Source: Azoarcus sp. L1K30 (GTDB taxonomy: Bacteria; Pseudomonadota; Gammaproteobacteria; Burkholderiales; Rhodocyclaceae). Taken from it: a stretch of 64,000 nucleotides of DNA. A model generated the notes under the pieces. That model was not told the origin of the DNA. It searched no databases and was given only the letters and a program-made list of their open reading frames with translations. The stretch lies in NCBI RefSeq assembly GCF_018122735.1, contig NZ_JAGRRD010000001.1, positions 4,495,318 to 4,559,317 on the forward strand. Direction: 5' to 3'. Shown here piece after piece: positions 52,718 through 61,366 of this stretch (positions are counted from its first letter, which is position 1; every line of letters begins with the position of its first letter). The translations under genes and the position numbers were made by a program.

Positions 52718-54526
52718 TCAAGGTGTCATCCTGAGGGTTGAATCTGCACGGTCGCGCATCCAGAACTCCATCATCATCAGAATCCACACCATTTCGCCGT
52801 AGTAGCCCGGATGTGCCGGCAGGTGGGTGTCGAGTACTTCCCTGATGAATGCCGGACGGACGATGCCGCGCGTGGCGAAACTGTCGAGGGCGTCGCGGGC
52901 AAGTGCCTTGAGGCCGGCGTGCCGGGTTGCCCAGATCCCGAACGGAAGGCCGAAGCCGTGCTTCTTCTTGGTCAGGATGGCATCGGGAAGGAAGCCGCGT
53001 AGCGATTCCTTGAAAAACCAACGCAACGTCAGGTTCTTGAGTTTCCACGCCGGCGGCAGTGTGGTCGAAAACGCCAGCAGTTCGTCCGATAGCAGTGGGA
53101 AACCCACGTCGACGCCGGCGAGCTGGGTGGTGCCGATGACCTTGGGCAGGTCGTTGTCGGCAAGCGTGTATTTCCAGTCGTAGGCCAGCATGCGATTGAC
53201 CAGGCTGGTGGTGTTTGCCGCCTGCCAGGTGGCGCGCTGATCGATCAAGGGTTGATCGACATTGACCTGCTCGATAAAGGCTGGCTCGAACAGTGTCTCC
53301 ATCCCCAGGCGCAGGAGCATGTTGTACATCTGCATGCGATCGGGCATCGGCACACGTGCCTGCTCGACGTAACTCACGCCTTTCTTGATCAGCGGGATAC
53401 GGTCCATGCCCGGCAGTGCCAGCGCGGGCTGCAGGAGTGCCGTTCGCAGCAGTCCGGGAACATTCTCGTACCAGCCGAATACGCGCTGCTTGGCGTACCG
53501 CGTATTGCCGCCGAACAGTTCGTCGCCGCCATCACCGGCCAGCAGCTTGTCGATGCCATCGTCGCGTGCGCGGCTGGCGCAGATCCATGCCGGTACGGCG
53601 GAAGAGTTGCCGAAGGGCTGGTCATAGTGCGTCGCGACGGTCGGGATACCCTTCAGCAGGTCGTCGGGCGTGACGTAGTATTCATGGTGTTCCGCGCCGA
53701 AATGCTTTGCTGCGATGCGCGCGTATTCCATTTCGTCGTAGCCGCTGGCGTCGAACCCGATCGAATAGCATTTCGCCGGACGCCCCTGAACCTTGCACAG
53801 CATCCCGGTAACCGTCGAGCTGTCCGTTCCGCCCGACAGAAAGCAGCCAGCCTGATGCCCCGCCGCCTCGCGGCTGACGGCGTCCTCGATGATCTGCATG
53901 AATCGGGCTTTGCTGTCGGCAAGATCAGGCGACGCGGTGTCGTCGAAGGTGGGCTGCCACCAAGGCGTGCATTCGAGAACGCCTTTGCCCCACTTCAGCA
54001 CGTGTCCGGCCGGCAGTCTGCGCACGCCTTCGAAGATCGTCCGCGGTGCGGGGATGGCGTGAAAGTACAGGTAGTCGAAGATGGCCTGCGCGGCGATCGT
54101 GCGTGATTGCCCCGGCACGCCGTCGGCGCGGTCGGAGAATCCCAGCGTGCCGTTTTTTTCCGTGTAGCAGATCGGCCATGAACCGAAACGGTCCGTCGCC
54201 AGCCAGGCTTCACGGCTGGTGGGGTGGATGATGGCGACCGCAAAGCGTCCGTGGGCAGCTTCGGGTGCATGTCGCCCCTTGGTACGGAAAGCCTCCAACC
54301 AGGCCGCCGCGATGCCGGATTGCGCCGCGGTGCGTGCCAGTACTGGATCGGGAAAGCGTGGTTCGCCGATGGCGAGGCACAAGGCATCGGGTGCTTCGAA
54401 TATTTCGACCGGTGCATGGGCCGCAAGGAAGCCATGCGGAAAGCGCACGGCAACGGCATCGGTGGGCGGCACAGGCTCGCGAGAGGGGGTGTTGGCGGCA
54501 ATCTGGCCGGAAAACCGAATTTGCAA
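52718..54526 (-). CDS. Asparagine-synthetase-like amide synthetase lacking the glutaminase cysteine
   Basis: 602 residues from a TTG start (GGAG 6-7 nt upstream). The C-terminal synthetase is intact: PP-loop FLSGGTDSSTVTGML (SGGTDSS 231-237), LLAGDGGDELFGGNTRY and KKKHGFGLPFGIW. The N-terminal Ntn-like half keeps the fold (HGRFAVAIIHP, ATDRFGSWPICY) but has no MCG start, so no nucleophilic Cys2; it cannot hydrolyse glutamine by the usual route. Beta-lactam synthetases share this loss and use an amine in the substrate itself. Between the decarboxylase (which would supply the amine) and the acyl-CoA ligase. Confidence 0.85.
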   Translation of the reverse strand: MQIRFSGQIAANTPSREPVPPTDAVAVRFPHGFLAAHAPVEIFEAPDALCLAIGEPRFPDPVLARTAAQSGIAAAWLEAFRTKGRHAPEAAHGRFAVAIIHPTSREAWLATDRFGSWPICYTEKNGTLGFSDRADGVPGQSRTIAAQAIFDYLYFHAIPAPRTIFEGVRRLPAGHVLKWGKGVLECTPWWQPTFDDTASPDLADSKARFMQIIEDAVSREAAGHQAGCFLSGGTDSSTVTGMLCKVQGRPAKCYSIGFDASGYDEMEYARIAAKHFGAEHHEYYVTPDDLLKGIPTVATHYDQPFGNSSAVPAWICASRARDDGIDKLLAGDGGDELFGGNTRYAKQRVFGWYENVPGLLRTALLQPALALPGMDRIPLIKKGVSYVEQARVPMPDRMQMYNMLLRLGMETLFEPAFIEQVNVDQPLIDQRATWQAANTTSLVNRMLAYDWKYTLADNDLPKVIGTTQLAGVDVGFPLLSDELLAFSTTLPPAWKLKNLTLRWFFKESLRGFLPDAILTKKKHGFGLPFGIWATRHAGLKALARDALDSFATRGIVRPAFIREVLDTHLPAHPGYYGEMVWILMMMEFWMRDRADSTLRMTP

Positions 54527-54733
54527 GACTATCTCCGGGGGCGTAACACGTGCGTTGCGCGGCGTGCGCGCAAGGCACAATGGTCGGTGAAGCCGGCTGA
54601 CATAACAAGCACGGACTTCAAGATTGGTCGGTGTATCGCGTTAATGAACGTGCAGGTGGCCACAGGCATACTTTCATCGGACACCCATGCCCGATGGCTT
54701 GAGGCAGAGCCGGAGCAAGCGTTACGACCACGA

Positions 54734-56329
54734 TCACCGGCCGTCGTCCGCGAACTCGGACGACAACTGCTTGCGGTCGATCTTCCCATTCGGGTTGCGG
54801 GGCAGTGCGCCTTCGCGGATCTCGATGTGGGAGGGAACCATGTAGGTCGGCATGCGATTCCTGCACTCGACCAGCAGCGCATTGACGTCGATGCGCCCCC
54901 CGACAGGGGGCGTGGCGATCACGACGATGGCCTGGCCAAGGGTGTCATGCGGTACGCCGAACGCCGCACATTCGCCGACCAGGCGGGTTGCATAGAGAAT
55001 CTCTTCGACCTCGGTCGGGCTCACCCGGTAGCCTGAGGTTTTCATCATCTCGTCGCGGCGGCCGATGAAATAGAGGAAGCCGTCCTCGTCGCGGCGAACG
55101 TTGTCGCCCGAAAAGACTGCCAGTTCCGGAATGACGATGCCGGCCTCGCGTCCACCCGCGCCAGCGGGCAGTGGCTTGTAGCGTTCGGCCGTCTTTTCCG
55201 GATCATTCCAGTAACCCATGCCGACCAGCGCGCCACGCTGCACGAGCTCGCCGGGTTCATTGGCCGCACATTCGGTACCGTCCTCGCGCAGCACGAGGAC
55301 CTCGGCATTGGGAATGGCCTTGCCGATCGAATCGGGGCGCCGGTCGACTTCTTCAGGCGGAAGATAGGTTGCGCGAAAGGCCTCGGTCAGCCCGTACATC
55401 AGGAAGGGTTTTGTCTTCGGCAGCATCGAACGCAGCTTGCCAAGCGTATCCTGTGGCATGCGCCCGCCGGTATTGGCAATGTAGCGCAAGTGGTTCGTGA
55501 TGGATTCCGGCCAGTTCAGCTGTGACAGCTGTATCCAGAGCGGCGGTACGGCAGTCAGGCCGGTTACGCGCTCCTTTTCCAGCGCCTTGAGCACGTCGCG
55601 CGGCATCAGGTAGTTGAGCAGCACGACACGGGCACCCGCGTGAAAGGCGGTGGTCAGCTGGGAGAAGCCCGCGTCGAATGACAGCGGCAGGGCGGCAAGC
55701 AGCACATCGTCCGCATTGTTTTCCAGGTACTGCGCAACGCTCTTCGCCCCCGTCACCATGTTGCGGTGGGAGAGCACGACGCCTTTGGGACGTCCCGTGC
55801 TGCCTGAGGTGTACAGGATGGCTGCCATGTCAGTGTCGATGATCCGGTGCACGGTGGCAAGCGGCGAACGGAGAACATCGCTCCAGCGATACACGGTGGT
55901 GCCTGCCAGCGTCGGCAGCTCCGCCGGGGTGCCGGTCAGGATGATGTGGCGAAGGTCATGGCATTCGGACAGCGTGTCCTTGATGGCGACAAAGCGCTCC
56001 GGACTGGTGACCAGCACGCGCACGTTGCAGTCCCTGAGGATGTAGGCGACCTGCTCGGCCTTGAGTACGGGGTTGACCGGGACGAAGACGCCGCCGGCGG
56101 CACTGGTGCCGAAGGTCGCCACGACCGTTTCGAAGCGTTTGTCGAGGTAGAGCGCGACGCGTTCGGCGCGTGCAAGGCCGAGCGCGATCAGGCCGCAGCC
56201 AAAGGCCTCGATCTGCGCAGACAGGTTTTCATAGTCGAGCGAGTCAGCCGCGTGGGTCAGCGCGCATGCCCTGGGCGCGCGAGCAGCGGCGTCGAATACA
56301 AGCTGATGCAGAAGGTGGGTTGCGTTCAT
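54734..56329 (-). CDS. Acyl-CoA ligase (AMP-forming), exosortase A system-associated
   Basis: 531 residues of the ANL superfamily. The P-loop ILYTSGSTGRPKGVVLSHRN is at about 171-190, YGLTEAFRATYLP is motif A5, GYWNDPEKTAERY and SGDNVRRDEDGFLYFIGRRDEMMKTSGYRVSPTEVEE cover A7-A8, and the catalytic Lys516 lies in NPNGKIDRKQL. Family fit TIGR03098. It probably activates an amino or carboxylic acid and loads it on the ACP. The gene lies 207 bp upstream of the amide synthetase in the same direction. Confidence 0.94.
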   Translation of the reverse strand: MNATHLLHQLVFDAAARAPRACALTHAADSLDYENLSAQIEAFGCGLIALGLARAERVALYLDKRFETVVATFGTSAAGGVFVPVNPVLKAEQVAYILRDCNVRVLVTSPERFVAIKDTLSECHDLRHIILTGTPAELPTLAGTTVYRWSDVLRSPLATVHRIIDTDMAAILYTSGSTGRPKGVVLSHRNMVTGAKSVAQYLENNADDVLLAALPLSFDAGFSQLTTAFHAGARVVLLNYLMPRDVLKALEKERVTGLTAVPPLWIQLSQLNWPESITNHLRYIANTGGRMPQDTLGKLRSMLPKTKPFLMYGLTEAFRATYLPPEEVDRRPDSIGKAIPNAEVLVLREDGTECAANEPGELVQRGALVGMGYWNDPEKTAERYKPLPAGAGGREAGIVIPELAVFSGDNVRRDEDGFLYFIGRRDEMMKTSGYRVSPTEVEEILYATRLVGECAAFGVPHDTLGQAIVVIATPPVGGRIDVNALLVECRNRMPTYMVPSHIEIREGALPRNPNGKIDRKQLSSEFADDGR

Positions 56330-56448
56330 TTCCGGAGTGCCGTCATGTGCTGTCTGGATATTCGGTCGAGTCTAGCGTAAAGCCGTCCGACGTTTTGCGA
56401 CAAATTTCCGTTGTCGGCGGCGAAGCCACTTGATCGTCATGGGGCTGA

Positions 56449-57684
56449 TCAGGGTGTGTCGTCCACTGTGGTCGTGGCCTTGAGGGCCACATCGCCGCCC
56501 TGGAAGGCGCCGGGTACCCATGATTGCGGAGGTTTGATCGTCACGGTGCCGCGCGGAAGTGCGAACTCGGCCGTTGGCGTCAGCAACTGCCTAAGAGGGC
56601 CGTCCACCGCGGCAACATGTCTTCTGAAGAGCGAGTCGGCGCCAAGCGTCAGGTCCAGTGTAGCTGGGTCGAGCGCGCCCGGCAGCAATGCCTGGTTCCC
56701 CGTGTGTGTACCCGGAAGTGCCAACGTGAATACGCCCAGGCCGACCGTCAGATTATTGATCGCGAGCACCTCGAGATCCTGCGGTAGCTTGTCCTCCCAC
56801 ACACGCGCGAACCATGCCGGTCGCCACCCCTCGTTGATGAAAGTATTGTGGGAGATGAGCAGTTGATTGTCCTTCCAGTGGCCGCCTTCCGCGCCGTAGG
56901 CGAGTACCACCCGGTTGGCCGAGGTCCGGCTCTGGCCGATGACGTTCCCGACCACGATTGCGGTGCCGCCGTTGGGGAACTCGAGTTCGTAGGATGATTC
57001 GCCGCCCTCGCCATCGAGAATGAGGTTGTAGCGAATCTCGCTGGTGTGCGCACGCGACTTGATCAGATGGCCCTGAAAGCCCTGATGCAGGCGGCTGCCT
57101 TCGAGCGTGAAATGCCTGATCGTGCCCACATACAGCAGATGTGGCAGGCGCGCCGCATCGTGGGGCGCGTGGCGAAATTCGCTGTCGCGAATCCGCAACT
57201 CCGCATTTTCGTCGTTACCGGTCAGGATCGCGTTCTGGTTGTCGTCGAACACGCAATCATTGACTTCGAGGGATCCGCGCTCGAAACGGATGCCCGCGCC
57301 ATTGCCGTCGGGAACACGTGCGCCACGGAATTCGACGTTGTCGACGCTGAACTGGCCATCGCGAAAAACCCAGATCGCCTTGTCCTCGGCGCTTGCACCG
57401 CTGGCCAGCAGCACCGGGCGTATGCCCAGCCCCCGGATTTCAAGCTTCTTTTGCGTCCACACCGCGACATCGTTTTCGTAGTTGCCCGATTTGATCAGTA
57501 CGATGTCGCCGTCCCTGGCAAGTCGGGCGGCCTCGGCGATACGGGTGACCGACTCGCCGATTCCTACCGTGATGACTTCGGCGTGAAGCTCGCTGACGGG
57601 AAGGCAGGAAACGAGTGCCAGCATCGTGCAGGTGGGGATCACCCCGCTGCGGCCGAGGCGCCTGCCTGTAACCCGTGCTTGCAT
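56449..57684 (-). CDS. Secreted right-handed parallel beta-helix protein
   Basis: 411 residues. A signal peptide (VIPTCTMLALVSCLPVSELHA) precedes PbH1-type coils: FSVDNVEFRGARVPDGNGAGIRFERGSLEVNDCVFDDNQNAILTGNDENAELRIRDSEF and repeated ..NLI/NVI..NNT.. turns. Such proteins are polysaccharide lyases, C5-epimerases or surface scaffolds. No lyase catalytic set was recognised. Its start at 57684 is 60 bp downstream of the permease stop, so they may be co-transcribed. Confidence 0.8.
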   Translation of the reverse strand: MQARVTGRRLGRSGVIPTCTMLALVSCLPVSELHAEVITVGIGESVTRIAEAARLARDGDIVLIKSGNYENDVAVWTQKKLEIRGLGIRPVLLASGASAEDKAIWVFRDGQFSVDNVEFRGARVPDGNGAGIRFERGSLEVNDCVFDDNQNAILTGNDENAELRIRDSEFRHAPHDAARLPHLLYVGTIRHFTLEGSRLHQGFQGHLIKSRAHTSEIRYNLILDGEGGESSYELEFPNGGTAIVVGNVIGQSRTSANRVVLAYGAEGGHWKDNQLLISHNTFINEGWRPAWFARVWEDKLPQDLEVLAINNLTVGLGVFTLALPGTHTGNQALLPGALDPATLDLTLGADSLFRRHVAAVDGPLRQLLTPTAEFALPRGTVTIKPPQSWVPGAFQGGDVALKATTTVDDTP

Positions 57685-57743
57685 TGCGCCAGATGGCGTC
57701 GGACAGCAAAGTTGCGAGTATCTGGCAGGACCGAAGCGCACGG

Positions 57744-59480
57744 CTAACCCCCGCTGAACGGAAAGACGATGGGCACCAGAAGCAGTACGCCGATCGAATA
57801 GGTGATGCTGACTGGCAGGCCCACGCGCACGAAATCGGTCATGCGGTAGCGTCCGGCCGAATAGACCATCAAGTGCGTCTGATAGCCGAAGGGCACCAGA
57901 AAGCAGGCGCTGGCACCGTAGGCGACGATCATTACAAAGGGCGTCGGGTCGGCGCCCAACGCGCGCGCAGTGGTGAGCGCAATCGGAAAGGCGAGCGCCG
58001 CGGCAGCGTTGTTGGTGACGAGTTCTGTCAGTATCAACGTGAGCAGGTAGATGCCCACGAAGGCGCCTGTGATGCCGTAGTCCGCAAATACGAAGCGGAT
58101 CCCGTCCGCCATCAATGCTGCCGCCCCCGAGCTTTCAATGACCTTGGCGATGGTCAGGGCTGCGCCGATGACGAGCAGCAACTCGAATGGAAAGCGTCGC
58201 CGCATCTCCCCCAGCGTAAGGATTCGGGTGGCCAGCAGACCCGCCATCAGGAGCAGCAGGCCGTTGAACAATGGTACCCATTCGAGCGCCGAGAGCAGGA
58301 TAGCGCAGGCGAAGCCCGACAGGGCCATGGTGCTCTGGAACGATGTCAGTTTGGGTCTGACGACGGTTCCGTTGAGAACGTGAAAGTTGCGGTCGAGGTT
58401 GCGGTGCTGAAGGAAATCCGGTCCTGCGGCGAGCAGAAGGCTGTCGCCGATACGCAGCGGGATGCGTCCGAGCTGTCCGGTCAGGCGGCGGTCGCCGCGG
58501 CGAATGCCGACGACCCCGGCATCGAACATGGTGCGGAAATCGACTTCGCGCAGGGTGCGATTCGCGAGTTCGGACTGGCTTGAGATGACCACCTCGACCA
58601 GATTGGACTTCAACAATGCGTCGGCCCGGGCCCCGAACACCTGCAGACCCTGGAAGCGCTGCAGTGCCTGCACCTTGTGGATTTCGCCGGTGAAGATGAG
58701 TACGTCATCCTCGAAGAGCATTTCGTTGGGGCCGACGGGAGACACGAGTTGGCCCATGCGCTCGATCTCGAGCAGGAACAGGCCATCGAGATTGCGCATC
58801 TGGTTCTGTTCGATGCTGCGACCAGCAAGTGGAGAGCCGGGTGCGATGCGCGCCTCGAGGAAGTATGCGGTGCCGGCGTCGTTCGTTCTGACGGCGTTTG
58901 CCGGTAACAGGCGGGCACTCAAGGTGAGCACCAGCAGGCACATCAGTGCCACTGGCACGCCGACGAGCGAAAACTGGAACATCTGCAGTGCGGGCAGGCC
59001 CGCTTCGACTGCGAAGGAGTTGACCACGAGATTGGTCGAGGTGCCCACCAGGGTCGTGATGCCGCCCAGGATCGAGGCGTAGGACAGCGGCAGCAGCAGC
59101 CGGGAAGGCGGCTGCAGGCGCTGTCGTGAAACCATGCCGAGGAGGGCGCCGACGACGGCGGTGTTGTTCATGAACGCGGAAAGGGCGGTAGCAAACGCGC
59201 TAAGCCGAAAAGTGGCCAGATTGGCGTGACCGCCGAGCAGCGAGTTGGACAACCGGTCGAGTAGGGGCGAGCGTTCCAGGGCGAGGGAGACGAGCAGCAG
59301 CAGGATCAGCGTTGCCAGCGCGGGGTTGGAGAAGCTCGACAGCAAGGCCTGCTGGCTGTTCAGGCCCAGTAGCGTAAAGCCCCCGGCCCATGCCGAGAAC
59401 AGGATGGCCGGACTGATCCGTCCATGGACGAGCAGGCCGAGCAGCAGCAGTATCGAGCCCAGAACCGCGTACGCGATCAT
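57744..59480 (-). CDS. SLC13/DASS-type anion permease with two RCK_C domains (putative sulfate permease)
   Basis: 578 residues. Two hydrophobic halves (about 1-190 and 385-578) with the DASS signatures FMNNTAVVGALLG, GTSTNLVVNSF and TNNAAAALAFPIA flank a central soluble region of two TrkA-C/RCK_C units (AYFLEARIAPGSPLAGRSIEQNQMRNLDGLFLLEIER; EVVISSQSELANRTLREVDFRTMFDAGVVGIRRG). This arrangement is typical of bacterial sulfate or sodium-sulfate permeases. Lying next to cysQ, cysD and cysNC strongly suggests sulfate as substrate. Confidence 0.88.
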   Translation of the reverse strand: MIAYAVLGSILLLLGLLVHGRISPAILFSAWAGGFTLLGLNSQQALLSSFSNPALATLILLLLVSLALERSPLLDRLSNSLLGGHANLATFRLSAFATALSAFMNNTAVVGALLGMVSRQRLQPPSRLLLPLSYASILGGITTLVGTSTNLVVNSFAVEAGLPALQMFQFSLVGVPVALMCLLVLTLSARLLPANAVRTNDAGTAYFLEARIAPGSPLAGRSIEQNQMRNLDGLFLLEIERMGQLVSPVGPNEMLFEDDVLIFTGEIHKVQALQRFQGLQVFGARADALLKSNLVEVVISSQSELANRTLREVDFRTMFDAGVVGIRRGDRRLTGQLGRIPLRIGDSLLLAAGPDFLQHRNLDRNFHVLNGTVVRPKLTSFQSTMALSGFACAILLSALEWVPLFNGLLLLMAGLLATRILTLGEMRRRFPFELLLVIGAALTIAKVIESSGAAALMADGIRFVFADYGITGAFVGIYLLTLILTELVTNNAAAALAFPIALTTARALGADPTPFVMIVAYGASACFLVPFGYQTHLMVYSAGRYRMTDFVRVGLPVSITYSIGVLLLVPIVFPFSGG

Positions 59481-59498
59481 CGAATGCCGTGCCTTCGC

Positions 59499-60272
59499 TC
59501 AGGCGGCGATGCCGTGGGCGACGAAATGCGGATTGTCGAAGCCAGGTTTGCCGTAGGACAGCGCCTTGCCGTCCAGCGTAGTGACGCCGCCGCCGGCTGC
59601 GCTGAGCACGGCGTGACCGGCGGCAATATCCCACTCCATCGTGCGGCCAAGGCGCGGATAGAGGTCAGCCTCGCCGGCTGCGACGAGACAGAGTTTCAGC
59701 GAGGATCCGGCGTTGCGCATGCTGGCAACCTGACGGCCGGCGAGAAAGGCGTCGAGCGCACCGGCGTCACCATGCGAGCGGCTGGCGACGACCGTCAAGC
59801 CTTCTTCCGGTGGTGTACGTGCGTGAATGGGGCGGCGACCGCTGTTGTCCTCGACGAACGCGCCACTGCCGACCGCGCCGGCAAACAGCCGGTCGATGGC
59901 GGGGGCAAACACGACGCCAAGAATGGGGGCGCCATCCTCGATCAGCGCGATATTGACCGTGAACTCACCGTTGCGATTGATGAATTCCTTGGTGCCGTCG
60001 AGCGGGTCGACCAGCCAGAAGTACCGCCCGACGTCGGGAATGTCGCCCGCCGCTGCGGCCTCTTCCGCTACCACCGGCAAGTCGGGGAGCAGGGTCCGCA
60101 GGGCAGGGAGAATGAGTGCTTCCGCCCGTTCGTCGGCTTCGGTCACAGGGGATGCATCGTCCTTGCCGCGCACGGCAAAGTCGGTGTCATACACTGCCAT
60201 GACGAGCTCGCCGGCCGATCGGATAAGGGGAATCAACTGCTCAACGATGCCTGTGCGGTCCGAAAGTGTCAT
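59499..60272 (-). CDS. cysQ: 3'(2'),5'-bisphosphate nucleotidase CysQ
   Basis: 257-residue inositol-monophosphatase-like phosphatase that converts PAP (the by-product of sulfotransferases) or PAPS to AMP/APS. Metal site residues are visible in VVAEEAA (E70-E71) and WLVDPLDGTKEF (D89-T94), with WDIAAGHAVL at the C-terminal site. The start at 60272 gives the family N-terminus; an upstream in-frame reading lacks coding character. Divergent from cysD across 194 bp; 18 bp from the permease gene. Confidence 0.93.
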   Translation of the reverse strand: MTLSDRTGIVEQLIPLIRSAGELVMAVYDTDFAVRGKDDASPVTEADERAEALILPALRTLLPDLPVVAEEAAAAGDIPDVGRYFWLVDPLDGTKEFINRNGEFTVNIALIEDGAPILGVVFAPAIDRLFAGAVGSGAFVEDNSGRRPIHARTPPEEGLTVVASRSHGDAGALDAFLAGRQVASMRNAGSSLKLCLVAAGEADLYPRLGRTMEWDIAAGHAVLSAAGGGVTTLDGKALSYGKPGFDNPHFVAHGIAA

Positions 60273-60466
60273 GTTTGCGCATCCAATGTGAGAAAAAGCA
60301 TGTCGCATTCTAGCGATTACTTTTATATTCCATGCGATCGAAAGCGGGTTTAATGTCGCGCGTTCATGAACTAGTTCCGCTTGCCGGGAACGCATCCGGG
60401 CGTTCGCACGCGCAGATTCGGACGCCACGGCCCGTATGCACCACGTTTACTAACTCGAGATGCAAA

Positions 60467-61366
60467 ATGACCCTGACTCACCTGCAGCGGCTGGAGGCCG
60501 AGAGTATCCACATCATGCGCGAAGTGGTGGCGGAAGCTGACAACCCGGTGATGCTCTACTCCATCGGCAAGGACAGCGCCGTCATGTTGCACCTCGCCAT
60601 GAAGGCTTTCTACCCTGCCGTGCCCCCGTTTCCGCTGCTTCATGTCGATACGCGGTGGAAGTTCCGGGACATGTATGCGTTCCGCGACCGGATGGTGAGC
60701 GAACTTGGATTGCGCTTGCTCGTGCATGTCAATCCGGAAGGGATCGAGAAGGACATCAACCCGTTTACCCATGGATCGGCCATCCATACCGATATCATGA
60801 AAACCGAGGGGCTGAAGCAGGCGCTCGACAAGTATGGCTTCGATGTCGCCTTCGGCGGTGCTCGGCGCGACGAAGAGAAATCGCGGGCCAAGGAGCGCAT
60901 CTTTTCGTTCCGTAGCGATCAGCACCGGTGGGACCCGAAAAGTCAGCGACCGGAGCTGTGGAAGCTCTACAACACACGCAAGCGCAAAGGCGAGTCGATC
61001 CGGGTGTTTCCGATCTCGAACTGGACCGAACTCGATATCTGGCAGTACATCCACCTTGAAAAGGTGCCCATCGTGCCCCTCTATTTCGCTGCCGAGCGAC
61101 CTGTCGTCGAGCGCGACGGCAGTCTGATCATGGTCGACGACGAACGCATGCCGCTACGGCAAGGCGAGGTTCCGCAAATGCGCAGGGTGCGGTTTCGTAC
61201 CCTGGGCTGTTATCCGCTCACCGGCGCGATCGAGTCTTCAGCGGACACGCTGCCGGCGATCATCCAGGAGATGCTCCTGACCCGGAGTTCGGAGCGCCAG
61301 GGGCGGGTCATCGATCACGATTCGGCTGCATCCATGGAAAAGAAGAAGCAGGAAGGATATTTCTGA
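60467..61366 (+). CDS. cysD: Sulfate adenylyltransferase subunit 2
   Basis: 299-residue PP-loop ATP pyrophosphatase subunit making APS from sulfate and ATP. PP-loop [11 protein letters not shown] is at 31-41; [48 protein letters not shown] and [11 protein letters not shown] are family hallmarks. Start at 60467 matches [20 protein letters not shown] of other CysD proteins. The stop overlaps the cysNC start by 1 nt (TGATG). An AT-rich patch (near 60310-60335) in the upstream spacer is the likely promoter. Confidence 0.96.
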   Translation: MTLTHLQRLEAESIHIMREVVAEADNPVMLYSIGKDSAVMLHLAMKAFYPAVPPFPLLHVDTRWKFRDMYAFRDRMVSELGLRLLVHVNPEGIEKDINPFTHGSAIHTDIMKTEGLKQALDKYGFDVAFGGARRDEEKSRAKERIFSFRSDQHRWDPKSQRPELWKLYNTRKRKGESIRVFPISNWTELDIWQYIHLEKVPIVPLYFAAERPVVERDGSLIMVDDERMPLRQGEVPQMRRVRFRTLGCYPLTGAIESSADTLPAIIQEMLLTRSSERQGRVIDHDSAASMEKKKQEGYF

